Part shown: piece by piece, positions 51,141 through 60,077 of the stretch
Layout of the letters: each line of letters begins with the position of its first letter
How positions within the stretch are numbered: the first letter of the stretch is position 1
Assembly: GCA_903642225.1 (NCBI GenBank)
Contig: CAHJWI010000014.1
Span: forward strand, 1-64,000
Length of the DNA: 64,000 nucleotides
Direction of reading: 5' to 3'
From: Acidobacteriaceae bacterium
GTDB taxonomy: Bacteria; Acidobacteriota; Terriglobia; Terriglobales; Acidobacteriaceae
Notes under the pieces: generated by a model
What the model was told of the DNA's origin: nothing
The model's database searches: none
What the model saw: the letters and a program-made list of their open reading frames with translations, nothing else
Made by a program: the position numbers and the translations under genes

Positions 51141-53120
51141 ATGGATCGGCAACAGACACACGGCACAGGTGTGAATGCAGCGGCGGAACAGGCACACTTG
51201 GACCCCCTGCTGGCAAACATGGCCGGTGGCTCCGCCGAGTCTTTCCCCGATACGCGCGCCGACAGGCTGGACGTCCCACTTGCAGCGAAGACCGGGTTGC
51301 TCGGCGACTACTCGGCCGACAGCCGCATGCTGCTGGTGTCGGCAATCGCCTGCGTCATCGGCAGCCTTTCCGCCGTCTTGGCGTGGATCCTCATTCGGCT
51401 TATCGGCTTGGCAACCAACCTCTTTTACTTCCATCGCTGGAGCTTTCTTGAGGTGGAGCCTGGTGATCACCCCCACAGCTGGTTTGCGATTTTCGCACCC
51501 GCGGTGGGCGGCATCATGGTCGGTATCATCGCGCGCTATCTCTCGCCTGCTATCCGCGGACACGGCATGCCTGAAGCTGTCGAAGCCGTCGTGTTTGGTG
51601 GAGCCAAGGTCAAGCCTCGAGTGGCCTTGCTTAAACCGATCGCTACAGCAATCTCCATCGGTTCCGGCGGACCCTTCGGCTCAGAAGGACCGGTGATTGC
51701 CACAGGCGGTGCTACGGGGTCTCTCATCGCACAATTCCTGCCGGTGACTGAGGCAGAGCGCAGTGTCTTGATGGTGTGTGGTGCCGCCGCAGGTATGGCC
51801 GCTGCATTCAGTTGCCCGCTTTCTGCCGTGTTGCTGGCTGTAGAACTGCTGCTGTTTGAGTGGTGGCCACGGTCGCTTGTTCCTGTCGCCTTTGCCTGCG
51901 CCACGGCGGGTGCGTTGCGCCGGCTGCTTCTTGGTCCGGGACCGATCTTCCCCATGCCGTATACCACCATCGCCATGCGGCACCAGAGCATGCTCGGTGC
52001 ACTCTTTCTCGGTCTTCTGTGTGCCTTTGTTGCCGTTGGTCTAAGCCAGGCAATCCACTGGGTTGAAACGCTGTACGAAAAGCTACCCATCCACTGGATG
52101 TGGTACCCCGCCATCGGCGGCATCTTCGTCGGTCTTGGTGGCCTCGTCTTTCCGCATGCATTGGGAACCGGGTCTGACGTGGTGCGCCAATTCGTGAACG
52201 ATGATTTCACCTGGAAACTGATTGCGGGTGTTCTGGTCGTAAAGGTCCTCATATGGATCATTTCGCTCTCGTCCAACACCGCTGGCGGCATCCTTACACC
52301 GTTGCTGATGATTGGTGGCGCCCTTGGTGCCGCCTTCTCTCACCTGCTGCCGCAACTACCGCCCGGTGGGTGGGCCGTCGTCGGGATGACAGCCCTGCTT
52401 GCGTCGGCTATCGGCGCTCCACTTACCTCTGCCATGCTGGCGGTGGAGTTGACCCACAACGGCGGCCTGCTGTTACCGGTGTTGCTTGCCTGCACCACCG
52501 GCTACGCTGTTTCCGTGCTGCTGCAACGGCGGTCGCTGCTTACCGCGGGCCTGGTTCGGCACGGTCGCCACCTGTCACGCGAGTACGGTGTTGATCCATT
52601 GGAAATTATGTCCGTCGAACAGGCGATGCATACCTCCGTGTACGCTCTGCCTCCAGACGCAACGCGGAACGATGCGCTCACCTGGCTTGTGAAAATGAAC
52701 GAGCGTGGATCAGATGCGTGGAGCCACTGGCAGCGGATCTTCCCACTCCTGGATGACAAAGGCCGACTCATTGGCTTGTTAACGCGCCGGCAGATGATCC
52801 AAGCCGCTGAAGGCCTCGACGCTGGAGTTGATGCCGAACAACTTGCATTATCACTGCGTGACTATGGCGTTTCAAAGCCATTCACGCTTTCTGCGCGAAC
52901 CACATTGCGCGGAGCCGCTGAACAAATGGGCAACTCCGGACACACGGCCTTTCCCGTTGTGGACGAAGACGACAGGTTTGCCGGAATTCTGAACGTATCG
53001 GACTTGTTGCAGGCCCGTATGCACACTGCCGAGCGTGAGGGCAAGCGCACAAGAGTCCTGCAGGTACGCTGGCCATTCGGTCGAGCCGGTATCAAGGCGA
53101 AAGGCTCCGAACAAAGTTAG
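51141..53120 (+). CDS. ClC chloride channel/transporter with C-terminal CBS pair
   Basis: This 659-residue membrane protein has the ClC selectivity-filter segments GSGGPFGSEGPVIATGG (the Glu of GSEGP is the gating glutamate position) and TAGGILTPLLMIGGALGAAF. VVFGGAKVKPRVALLKPIATAIS and CGAAAGMAAAFSCPLSAVLLAVELL are helix-connecting blocks typical of the family. After residue 485 come two CBS domains (IMSVEQAMHTSVYALPPDAT... and GVSKPFTLSARTTLRGAAEQMGNSGHTAFPVVDEDDRFAGILNVSDLLQ), which often bind adenine nucleotides. The first 50 residues are hydrophilic. Whether it is a channel or a proton exchanger cannot be read from the sequence. Confidence 0.94.
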   Translation: MDRQQTHGTGVNAAAEQAHLDPLLANMAGGSAESFPDTRADRLDVPLAAKTGLLGDYSADSRMLLVSAIACVIGSLSAVLAWILIRLIGLATNLFYFHRWSFLEVEPGDHPHSWFAIFAPAVGGIMVGIIARYLSPAIRGHGMPEAVEAVVFGGAKVKPRVALLKPIATAISIGSGGPFGSEGPVIATGGATGSLIAQFLPVTEAERSVLMVCGAAAGMAAAFSCPLSAVLLAVELLLFEWWPRSLVPVAFACATAGALRRLLLGPGPIFPMPYTTIAMRHQSMLGALFLGLLCAFVAVGLSQAIHWVETLYEKLPIHWMWYPAIGGIFVGLGGLVFPHALGTGSDVVRQFVNDDFTWKLIAGVLVVKVLIWIISLSSNTAGGILTPLLMIGGALGAAFSHLLPQLPPGGWAVVGMTALLASAIGAPLTSAMLAVELTHNGGLLLPVLLACTTGYAVSVLLQRRSLLTAGLVRHGRHLSREYGVDPLEIMSVEQAMHTSVYALPPDATRNDALTWLVKMNERGSDAWSHWQRIFPLLDDKGRLIGLLTRRQMIQAAEGLDAGVDAEQLALSLRDYGVSKPFTLSARTTLRGAAEQMGNSGHTAFPVVDEDDRFAGILNVSDLLQARMHTAEREGKRTRVLQVRWPFGRAGIKAKGSEQS

Positions 53121-53122
53121 AT

Positions 53123-53377
53123 CTAATCAGCGACGCCGAACAGAGCAGCCATCTCTTTGTGCAGAAAACCCTGTCCTGGCCGGTACGGCTGAATCCACTT
53201 CCCATCCAGCACGAATTGTGGAATTGCCTTCTTGCCTACGTTTTCAAGAACCTGGTCGGCCGCGCCCGGCGTCTTTTCTATGTCAATTTCGTTGTACTCG
53301 ATCCTGTGCTTGTCCAGGAAGCGCTTGGCCTCTCGGCAGTCACGGCACCAGTTGGCGGTATAAACGGTCAGACTCAT
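53123..53377 (-). CDS. Glutaredoxin-like thioredoxin-fold protein
   Basis: This 84-residue protein has a dithiol active site C-R-D-C in VYTANWCRDCREAKRFLDKHRIEYNEIDIE. It also has the cis-Pro region KKAIPQFVLDGKW and a glycine-containing C-terminus (YRPGQGFLHKEMAALFG). The size and layout match small glutaredoxins such as NrdH or YruB types. It ends three bases from the convergent ClC gene. TAGACT lies seven bases before its ATG, with a GAGG also within that space. Confidence 0.9.
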   Translation of the reverse strand: MSLTVYTANWCRDCREAKRFLDKHRIEYNEIDIEKTPGAADQVLENVGKKAIPQFVLDGKWIQPYRPGQGFLHKEMAALFGVAD

Positions 53378-53384
53378 ATCCTCA

Positions 53385-53390
53385 AGTCTA
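53385..53390 (-). promoter_or_regulatory. Candidate leaderless -10 element
   Basis: Minus-strand TAGACT lies seven bases before the glutaredoxin ATG. A GAGG in the gap could instead act in ribosome binding. Confidence 0.33.
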
Positions 53391-53404
53391 CTGCGACACC
53401 GGCA

Positions 53405-54181
53405 TCACTGTTCGTGGTAACTCCGCATCAAGCCACCATCAACGACATACGTTGAGCCGGTGATGTAGGCCGCGTCGTCACTGGCCAGAAATGTGGCGAG
53501 GTTTGCCACATCGTCAAGCGTGCCCATACGACCCAGCGGGATGTTCGCCAGCAACGCTCGCAGCTGTGGGCCGTCCGCCATCATTTTCGTATTGATGGGG
53601 GTGCTGATTGCACCCGGAGCGATGTTGTTGACCGTGATATTTTTCGGCCCAAGCTCCACGGCGAGATCGCGCATCAGCATACGCAGGCCTCCCTTGGCCG
53701 CGCAGTACGTGGAAAAGTGCGGAAACACCATGTCCTCATGAACGGAGCTCATGTTGATGACGCGGCCCGGCATATTCGCCGCGAGCAGTCGTTTCACAAA
53801 GGCCTGGGTGGTGAAGTAGGGTCCCTTTAAATTCACATTGAGTACAAAGTCGTAATCCGCTTCCAGGACGTCGACGAACTCACCACCTTTTTCCACACCT
53901 GCATTGTTGACCAGGATGTCGGCTTTACCGAAGGCGGCCCACGCCTGATCCACAAGCGAGCCCACTTCTGATGGCTTGCTCACGTCGGCTGCAACGATGA
54001 TGGCCTTGCCACCCGCGGCTTCAATCTGCTGCTTAGCACTTGTCGCACCCGCATCGTTGCCAAAATAGTCGATGACAACCGACGCACCCTCTGCAGCGTA
54101 CTTCAGTGCAATACCCTGGCCGATACCGGATGAAGCTCCGGTAATAATGGCAACTTTGCCCGTCAGCTTTCCATCACTCAT
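53405..54181 (-). CDS. SDR-family oxidoreductase, glucose 1-dehydrogenase-like
   Basis: This 258-residue classical short-chain dehydrogenase has its cofactor motif in AIITGASSGIGQGIALKYA, ILVNNAGV after it, catalytic Ser in VINMSSVHEDMV, and the Tyr-Lys pair in YCAAKGGLRMLMRDLAVELG. It ends SDDAAYITGSTYVVDGGL. The arrangement and length fit the glucose/ribitol dehydrogenase group, but the substrate is not evident. It lies 27 bases upstream of the glutaredoxin gene's promoter region on the same strand. Confidence 0.9.
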   Translation of the reverse strand: MSDGKLTGKVAIITGASSGIGQGIALKYAAEGASVVIDYFGNDAGATSAKQQIEAAGGKAIIVAADVSKPSEVGSLVDQAWAAFGKADILVNNAGVEKGGEFVDVLEADYDFVLNVNLKGPYFTTQAFVKRLLAANMPGRVINMSSVHEDMVFPHFSTYCAAKGGLRMLMRDLAVELGPKNITVNNIAPGAISTPINTKMMADGPQLRALLANIPLGRMGTLDDVANLATFLASDDAAYITGSTYVVDGGLMRSYHEQ

Positions 54182-54240
54182 ACCGGTTTGTGATGCAACG
54201 CAGGCATGTCGCGTTTACAGCAGCATCGTGATAGTCGGGC

Positions 54241-54711
54241 CTACTCGCTAAGCTGCTTGCTGGCGATTCGACGCGCGCGGAAGAAGTCCTGCAGCATGCC
54301 ACAGCACTCTTCCGCCATCAGACCTGATTCGACCAGCACACGGTGATTGAGCTGAGGGTGTCGGATCACGTCCAGCACCGATCCACAGGCCCCGGCCTTG
54401 GGATCGACGGCCGCAAACACCAGCCGGGTGACACGTGCGTGCAGGATGGCGCCGGCACACATAGCGCACGGCTCCAACGTGACGAACAACCCGCATCCGG
54501 CAAGCCTGTAGTTTCCAAGCGCCGCGCCAGCCTGTCGCATTGCGACGATCTCCGCATGCGCCGTCGGATCGTGATCACGAATCACACGATTCTGGCCGCG
54601 ACCAACGACCGCTCCGTTCAGCAGCACAACTGCACCAACCGGCACTTCGCCACCAGCCGCGGCTCTCTGAGCTTCATCGATGGCGAGCTGCATTGCTTCC
54701 GGGTCGCTCAC
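54241..54711 (-). CDS. tadA: tRNA-specific adenosine deaminase
   Basis: This 156-residue zinc deaminase converts A34 to inosine in tRNA-Arg(ACG). The zinc and proton-shuttle motif is HAEIVAMRQAG and the second metal motif is TLEPCAMCAGAILHARV. VPVGAVVLLNGAVVGRGQNRVI precedes, as in TadA. It ends with FFRARRIASKQLSE. A guanine-deaminase role is less likely from this layout. It starts at GTG 54711, exactly six bases after a TAAACT hexamer. Confidence 0.92.
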   Translation of the reverse strand: MSDPEAMQLAIDEAQRAAAGGEVPVGAVVLLNGAVVGRGQNRVIRDHDPTAHAEIVAMRQAGAALGNYRLAGCGLFVTLEPCAMCAGAILHARVTRLVFAAVDPKAGACGSVLDVIRHPQLNHRVLVESGLMAEECCGMLQDFFRARRIASKQLSE

Positions 54712-54717
54712 AGCTCT

Positions 54718-54723
54718 AGTTTA
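54718..54723 (-). promoter_or_regulatory. Candidate leaderless -10 element of tadA
   Basis: Minus-strand TAAACT lies exactly six bases before GTG 54711, in the 24-base gap after the agmatine deiminase gene. No Shine-Dalgarno sequence is seen. Confidence 0.45.
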
Positions 54724-54735
54724 CTTCCGGTGTCT

Positions 54736-55806
54736 CTATGCTGGTTCCTGCTGCGTCATGCAGTGCAACGCACCCAGCCCCCAGATGAAGTCCCCGCAGT
54801 GAATGCCGATAACACGGCGGGAAGGGAACTGATCTGCAATGGTATTCAGCGCAATCCTGTCGTTGGCGTCGTTAAAGGTTGGCACTAGGACAAGATCGTT
54901 CGCGATATAAAAGTTGGCATAGCTCGCAGGCAGCCGTTGGTTGTCGAAGACGACTGGCGAAGGCATCGGAAGCTCAACAACTTTCCACGGCTTCCCATTC
55001 AGCCGCGCCGCTCGAAGCCGATCCAGATTTTCAGCCGATGGCAGGTGATTCTCGTCCGCTGTATTGTGCTCCACCGCCAGCAGGATGGTGTCTTCCGCCA
55101 CAAATCGTGCAATGTCGTCGACGTGCCCGTGCGTATCGTCACCCGCGCAGCCACGGTTCAACCAAAGCACCTGGGCGATGCCGAGGTAATCACTAAATAC
55201 CTGCTCCAGCTGCTGGCGATCTACACCGGAATTTCGCTGTTGCACCTCGCTCAGCAGGCACTCCTCCGTCGTCAACAGAGCTCCGCTGCCATTCACGTCG
55301 ATTGATCCACCCTCAAGCACAACACGGTGTTGCTCCCCATCCACCGTCGCCTCCGGTTGAAACGATCTCATTGCCTGCAACTCTGCCACATGCTTTGGCA
55401 GCATGTCATCGTTATGCCAATTCGAATACTTGGCCCATGCGTTAAATTTCCAGTCTGTGATGGCGACGTCACCCTCAGCATTGCGCACAAAGATTGGCCC
55501 GGAATCCCGCAGCCAGATGCGGTCCGTGCGCCAGTGATGAAAGTGCAGCCGCGCTATGTTTGCGCCACTTCGTAACAGAATTCGCCGTGCGCGCTTCTCC
55601 GCATCTGCATCGTTCACCACGATGTTCACGTCCTCAACCTGCGAAAGATTGCGAACGATCTCGGAGTACACCCACGGAATGGGTTGGAACTTGCCCGGCC
55701 AATCCTCCGCGTTGTGCGGCCATGCAATCCACGTGGCGCTGTGTTGTTCCCACTCCGCAGGCATGCGGTACCCGAGGCTGCGCGGTGTCTGCTGCTCTGT
55801 GCTCAT
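54736..55806 (-). CDS. aguA: Agmatine deiminase
   Basis: This 356-residue member of the peptidylarginine-deiminase-like family hydrolyses agmatine to N-carbamoylputrescine and ammonia. Opening residues YRMPAEWEQHSATWIAWPHNAEDWPG, then RTDRIWLRDSGPIFVRN (catalytic Asp/Arg region) and VVLEGGSIDVNGSG follow. GCAGDDTHGHVDDIARFV and the C-terminal catalytic Cys in LGALHCMTQQEP are the hallmark positions. It overlaps the amidase gene by four bases, so the two consecutive steps are co-translated. Confidence 0.94.
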   Translation of the reverse strand: MSTEQQTPRSLGYRMPAEWEQHSATWIAWPHNAEDWPGKFQPIPWVYSEIVRNLSQVEDVNIVVNDADAEKRARRILLRSGANIARLHFHHWRTDRIWLRDSGPIFVRNAEGDVAITDWKFNAWAKYSNWHNDDMLPKHVAELQAMRSFQPEATVDGEQHRVVLEGGSIDVNGSGALLTTEECLLSEVQQRNSGVDRQQLEQVFSDYLGIAQVLWLNRGCAGDDTHGHVDDIARFVAEDTILLAVEHNTADENHLPSAENLDRLRAARLNGKPWKVVELPMPSPVVFDNQRLPASYANFYIANDLVLVPTFNDANDRIALNTIADQFPSRRVIGIHCGDFIWGLGALHCMTQQEPA

Positions 55807-56717
55807 CCGACGAGAAACCTCTTACCCACACCCTCGTACGCGTCGACCCGACGATCCCTTAAAAACGGCCAGTGCTGCCGCGTTGTTTCGACCAGCTTCG
55901 AATCCAGCTCCGCGTACAGGATCTCTTCCTTGTCATGCGATCCCTGTGCCACGATGCGGCCGAACGGATCCGCAATAAAGCTGCCGCCCCAGAACTCCAG
56001 CCCCGCGCCTTCCGGACCCTTCAGCAATTCACCATTCAGCAGAACATCGCCTTCTTCATGCCCCACACGGTTTACCGCACACACCCACACACCGTTGCTG
56101 ATGGCGTGCGCCCGCTGCGTAATCTGCCACGCGTCGTACTGCGCCTGTCCAAACTCGGCCTTCTCGCTAGGGTGCCAGCCGATCGCAGTCGGGAAGAACA
56201 ACGTCTCCGCACCGCGCAACGTTGTGATGCGTGCACCCTCGGGATACCACTGATCCCAGCACACCAACGTCCCTATGTTGCCGGCCGTGGATTGCAGCGC
56301 CTTGAAGCCCAGGTCTCCCGGCGTGAAGTAGAACTTCTCGTAGTAGAGCGGATCATCCGGAATATGCATCTTGCGATACACATCCGCGATGCTGCCGTCC
56401 TTCTCGAGCGTCACGGCGGTGTTGTGGTACAGCCCTGGTGCGCGCCGCTCGAACAACGACACGATCACGACGACCTTGAGCTCCCGCGCGACCGCTGAAA
56501 GACGGTTCGTAGTCGGTCCGGGGATAGATTCCGCAAGTCCAAACAGCGCGTGGTCCTCACGCTGGCAAAAGTACTGCGCGCGAAACAGTTCTGGCAGGCA
56601 GATCAGGGTTGCGCCGGCTCGTGCAGCCTCGGCGACACGTTCGCATGCCTTCTCAAGATTCCTGTCGATATCCGGCTCGCAGCTCATTTGTATGAGAGCG
56701 ACGCGTGTGTTGCTCAT
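55803..56717 (-). CDS. aguB: N-carbamoylputrescine amidase
   Basis: This 304-residue nitrilase-fold enzyme hydrolyses N-carbamoylputrescine to putrescine, CO2 and ammonia, the step after AguA. The catalytic triad is Glu in ICLPELFRAQYF, Lys in DVYRKMHIPDDPLYYEKFYFTPGD and Cys in GTLVCWDQWYPEGARI. AGAGGAG lies at normal spacing before ATG 56717, so this gene uses classical initiation. The pair aguBA follows the threonine aldolase gene by 39 bases on the same strand. Confidence 0.94.
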   Translation of the reverse strand: MSNTRVALIQMSCEPDIDRNLEKACERVAEAARAGATLICLPELFRAQYFCQREDHALFGLAESIPGPTTNRLSAVARELKVVVIVSLFERRAPGLYHNTAVTLEKDGSIADVYRKMHIPDDPLYYEKFYFTPGDLGFKALQSTAGNIGTLVCWDQWYPEGARITTLRGAETLFFPTAIGWHPSEKAEFGQAQYDAWQITQRAHAISNGVWVCAVNRVGHEEGDVLLNGELLKGPEGAGLEFWGGSFIADPFGRIVAQGSHDKEEILYAELDSKLVETTRQHWPFLRDRRVDAYEGVGKRFLVG

Positions 56718-56756
56718 GCCCTACTCCTCTTGATGCGCTAGTGTCTCTGCAAAGCG

Positions 56757-57803
56757 TTACTGCATGATGTCTCGGATGTCCGCCGCAAGCTGATCGACGC
56801 GTTCAAAGTCGCTGTCCCAAGCAAACATGAACCGCGCACCGCCGCCAATAAAGGTGTAAAAGCGCCAGCCCCGTTCCCGCAGAGCTGCCAAGTTCTGCTC
56901 CGACGTCAACAGGAAGACGGCGTTCGCTTCCACCGGAAACATCAGCGTTGCTCCGGTGACACCGTTCACTGCGTCCCGCAGTCGCCGCGCGCAGGCGTTT
57001 GCATGGCGTGCATTGCGCTCCCACGCTCCTGTCTGCAGCAGGCCCACCCATGGCGAACTAAGAAATCGCATTTTCGAGGCAAGCTGACCGGCCTGCTTGC
57101 ACCGGTAGTCGAAGTCCAGCGCCAGCTTGCGATCGAAGAACACGACCGTCTCGCCGATAGCCATACCATTCTTCGTTCCACCACAGCACAGCACGTCCAC
57201 GCCGCTCTTCCATGTTATTTCTGCCGGCATGCAGCCCAGCGATGCCACCGCATTAAAGAACCGTGCGCCATCCATGTGCAGGTGCAGCCCATGCTGTCGA
57301 GTTGTTTCTGCAAGTGTCGCCACCTCCGCCGGCGTGTATACCCGTCCTGTTTCAGTGGACTGCGTAATGGTCGCAACCTTGGGTCGCGGGAAATGAATGT
57401 CCGTGCGACTGGTTGCAAGCGCGCGAATGGCATCGGCCGTGAGCTTGCCATCGACGGAAGGTGCGGTCAGCAACTTCGACCCGTTTGAGAAGAACTCCGG
57501 TGCGCCGCACTCATCGGTTTCCACATGCGCTGACTGCGTGCAGATGACGGAATGGTAGCTCTGGCAAAGCGACGCAAGCGCCAGTGAATTTGCGGCCGTG
57601 CCGTTAAAGACGAAGAAAACATCGCAGTCCATCTCGAACAACTCACGAAATGCATCGGCCGCCTTTGCCGTCCAGGGGTCTTCGCCATACGCCGTTGCGT
57701 GGCCGGAGTTTGCCTCGACCATGGCCGCCAGCGCCTCTGGACAAATGCCCGCATAGTTGTCGCTGGCAAACTGCTGCTCGTTGCTGGTGGAACAATGCGA
57801 CAT
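56757..57803 (-). CDS. ltaE: Low-specificity L-threonine aldolase / beta-eliminating lyase
   Basis: This 348-residue PLP enzyme of fold type I cleaves L-threonine or allo-threonine to glycine and acetaldehyde. Conserved blocks are FASDNYAGICPEALAAM, HATAYGEDPWT, FVFNGTAANSLAL, HLHMDGARFFNAV (cofactor Asp) and the Schiff-base Lys in CCGGTKNGMAIGE. GARFMFAWDSD lies near the C-terminus. ATG 57803 follows AGGAAGAG at good spacing, better than an in-frame start 15 codons earlier. A strong hairpin lies in its upstream leader. Confidence 0.9.
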   Translation of the reverse strand: MSHCSTSNEQQFASDNYAGICPEALAAMVEANSGHATAYGEDPWTAKAADAFRELFEMDCDVFFVFNGTAANSLALASLCQSYHSVICTQSAHVETDECGAPEFFSNGSKLLTAPSVDGKLTADAIRALATSRTDIHFPRPKVATITQSTETGRVYTPAEVATLAETTRQHGLHLHMDGARFFNAVASLGCMPAEITWKSGVDVLCCGGTKNGMAIGETVVFFDRKLALDFDYRCKQAGQLASKMRFLSSPWVGLLQTGAWERNARHANACARRLRDAVNGVTGATLMFPVEANAVFLLTSEQNLAALRERGWRFYTFIGGGARFMFAWDSDFERVDQLAADIRDIMQ

Positions 57804-57851
57804 GTGCTCTCTTCCTGAAGTTCCGGCGCCCGCGGCCGCGTAGCACACGAA

Positions 57852-57875
57852 AGGCGCTGACGGTCGCCAGCGCCT
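57852..57875. repeat. 8-bp inverted repeat between threonine aldolase and glnA
   Basis: AGGCGCTG (57852-57859) and CAGCGCCT (57868-57875) flank an eight-base loop in the 290-base space between the divergent ltaE and glnA genes. It would fold in the ltaE leader RNA. It could be an operator or attenuator. Confidence 0.4.
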
Positions 57876-58094
57876 CGCGGGCTCACTTACAGTTTACTTC
57901 TCTTTACCCGGACGTCAGGCATCCGACCGTGGCGCAGAACCGCTTTTCGCCTGCGATTACGCTCCTCAGGCCAAAACTCTTCTGCTATTTTTATTGCAGC
58001 GGACCGCGCCGTTCGCTGACTACCCGTTCCCAAACAGATCATCTAAACCCGGTATCTCGGCTTCGCCGGGTCGTATCCGAAAAGAGGAGTTCGA

Positions 58095-59525
58095 ATGTCA
58101 GGCATGTACCGCGATTTTCTTGAGATGTCCTATGAAGAGCTGGAAGAGAAAAACCTCGCACTGAAGGACGAGCGCAAGGCACGCACGGACATTGGCAAGC
58201 TGCAGGAAGCGCGCCTCAAGGACCTGACCGACACCAAGGGCATCAAGGCCGTCACCGTCTTGTTCAGCGACCTGGAAGGCCGCCTGCACATGCTCGACTA
58301 CGACCGCAAATTCCTCGTCGGCAGCTACGACAACCTCACTTTTGACGGCTCCTCGATCCGCGGCTTCACCGCACAAAAAGAATCGGACCTGCGTCTTGGT
58401 GTTGACTGGAGCGCGTTCTATTGGACACCCGCCGATGTCTTCGGCCCTGGCAAGGTCATCGTCTTCGGCGAAGTCATTGACAAGAACGGTAGCCCCTACG
58501 CCGCAGACCTCCGCGGCATCTTGAAGCAATATGCCGGTGAGCAGTTCAAGAGCAACGGCTATACCCTGAACGCCGCGAACGAAATCGAAGGCTTCCTTTT
58601 TGACGGCGTCGACGCCGAGCAAAGCTTCATCAAAACCGGTAGCTTTGAGTACGTCAACGGCGGCGGCTACTATCACTCATTGCCTGGTGATCCCCTCCGC
58701 GAGTTTATCGACACCTCCGCTGAAATCCAGCGCGCCATGGGTTTTGAGAACGAAAAAGATCACCCGGAGGTCGCTCCCTCGCAATTCGAAATTAATTACA
58801 CCTACGGCGAAGTGGTCGCGGCCGCCGACCAGATCCAGCTCTACAAGCTCATCTGTCGCCAGGTCGCCACGCAAATGGGCATGACCGCCACCTTCCTGCC
58901 CAAGCCGGTCACCGGCGTCAACGGCAGCGGCATGCATACCAACGTGTCCATTACGAAGGACAAGAAGAACTTGATGTTCGACGCTGCCGGCGAAGAGAAA
59001 ATGTCGAAGTTCGGCTGGGACTTCATCGACCGTATCCTGACGCATGGCAACGACCTCTGCCTGCTTTTCAACGCTAGCGTCAACGCCTATCGCCGCCTCG
59101 ATCCCCACTTTGAGGCACCGAACCAGATCAAGGCGTCCGCCACGGATCGCGGATCCATGGTGCGCATCCCGCTCGGAAACGAGAAGTCGGCCCGCGTCGA
59201 AGTCCGCTCCGTCGGGCCGGACGCCAACCCCTACGCCGTGCTGTATTCCGTCTTCAAGACCGGCCTCGACGGCGAGACATCGACCATCGAGAACCTGCGC
59301 CAGGCCGACCGCTACCTTCCGGACAACATCTACACGGCGATCGAAGACTTTCGCAAAGCAGACTGGACGTCAAAGCTGCTCGGCGAAGACGTAAAAACAC
59401 GCTACGCGGATTTGAAGCAGGCCTCCGCAGACCGGTGCGCAAAGCTCCTCGGTACCATTGTAAAAACTCCAGAGATCCAGTACCACCACGATGTCTACAA
59501 CCAACTATTGTGGGGACAGTTCTAG
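58095..59525 (+). CDS. glnA: Glutamine synthetase type I
   Basis: This 476-residue enzyme makes glutamine from glutamate, ammonia and ATP. The GS beta-grasp domain (KAVTVLFSDLEGRLHMLDYD, then FDGSSIRGF) is followed by the catalytic domain with NEIEGFLFDG. DHPEVAPSQFEINYTYGEVVAAADQIQLYKLICRQVA follows, then TATFLPKPVTGVNGSGMHTNVSI and the substrate-binding RIPLGNEKSARVEVRSVGPDANPYAVL. The adenylylation sequence N-L-Y-D-L-P found in proteobacterial enzymes is not present. ATG 58095 follows AAGAGGAG at ideal spacing. A perfect 14-bp inverted repeat lies 13 bases after the stop. Confidence 0.97.
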   Translation: MSGMYRDFLEMSYEELEEKNLALKDERKARTDIGKLQEARLKDLTDTKGIKAVTVLFSDLEGRLHMLDYDRKFLVGSYDNLTFDGSSIRGFTAQKESDLRLGVDWSAFYWTPADVFGPGKVIVFGEVIDKNGSPYAADLRGILKQYAGEQFKSNGYTLNAANEIEGFLFDGVDAEQSFIKTGSFEYVNGGGYYHSLPGDPLREFIDTSAEIQRAMGFENEKDHPEVAPSQFEINYTYGEVVAAADQIQLYKLICRQVATQMGMTATFLPKPVTGVNGSGMHTNVSITKDKKNLMFDAAGEEKMSKFGWDFIDRILTHGNDLCLLFNASVNAYRRLDPHFEAPNQIKASATDRGSMVRIPLGNEKSARVEVRSVGPDANPYAVLYSVFKTGLDGETSTIENLRQADRYLPDNIYTAIEDFRKADWTSKLLGEDVKTRYADLKQASADRCAKLLGTIVKTPEIQYHHDVYNQLLWGQF

Positions 59526-59915
59526 GTTAGGGTTTCGGCAATACGGCAGGGAGCGCGGCATCTGCGTCCCTGCCGTATTGTCTGCACAGTTGTAGCAGGT
59601 GAGTAACGACTGTCGGCAATTGTGTCTCCGGTGGGAGTCTCTCCTCTGCTGCGCCCAACGGCTTTGTTGCAGCTTCCAGATGCGTTTCGTCGCATCCTCC
59701 CCGGTCGACGCTTCATAGGCGAAGAAGGTCTCGGACGGTGGTCTGGTCTCCAGCAGGTGATAGCCTTTGCAGCGGTTCTCCTCGCGTGCAGCTTCAGCCT
59801 GCTGTAAGCAACTCTCTCGCTTCCGCTCCGCTTCCCGCCCGCCTCGAAAAATAGCGAGCAATCCCGCTAACGTGCCTAACTGCGCCGATGTCTCGTCCGG
59901 ATGAAACAGCGGCAT
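59505..59915 (-). CDS. Possible small hypothetical protein antisense to the glnA 3' end
   Basis: A 136-codon frame starts at ATG 59915 with GAGGA nine bases before it. The product begins MPLFHPDETSAQLGTLAGLLAIF and continues with a charged helical stretch (GGREAERKRESCLQQAEAAREEN). Its last part runs through the glnA terminator hairpin and over the glnA stop, and it has no recognisable domain. The N-terminal 70 residues look more protein-like than the C-terminal part. I treat it as doubtful. Confidence 0.3.
   Translation of the reverse strand: MPLFHPDETSAQLGTLAGLLAIFRGGREAERKRESCLQQAEAAREENRCKGYHLLETRPPSETFFAYEASTGEDATKRIWKLQQSRWAQQRRDSHRRHNCRQSLLTCYNCADNTAGTQMPRSLPYCRNPNLELSPQ
59539..59580. 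terminator. glnA terminator hairpin
   Basis: A perfect 14-bp inverted repeat (CAATACGGCAGGGA and TCCCTGCCGTATTG) with a 14-base loop begins 13 bases after the glnA stop. There is no T-run, so it may act with Rho or stabilise the 3' end. Confidence 0.6.
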
Positions 59916-60065
59916 GTTGAATGTCCTCTTCGGGAGGTGCGATGGCAGTTTACGCCCTTCCTTTGCATGATCTATCGTCTGCCGTCCGTTTCGGTGACAC
60001 AGGACCCACGGAAGTAGAGTGGATATCTGCGCGTTCCTGAACTTCCGCTTTTCTTTCGCCCACGC

Positions 60066-60071
60066 TACACT
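60066..60071 (+). promoter_or_regulatory. Candidate leaderless -10 element of uvrB
   Basis: TACACT lies exactly six bases before the uvrB ATG. The six bases are GGAGTG, which could also act as a very close Shine-Dalgarno sequence. Confidence 0.45.
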
Positions 60072-60077
60072 GGAGTG

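Noticed and set aside
57900-57990. Sigma-54-like GG...GC pattern upstream of glnA
   Set aside because: The GG and GC are nine bases apart instead of ten and the flanks do not match the -24/-12 consensus.
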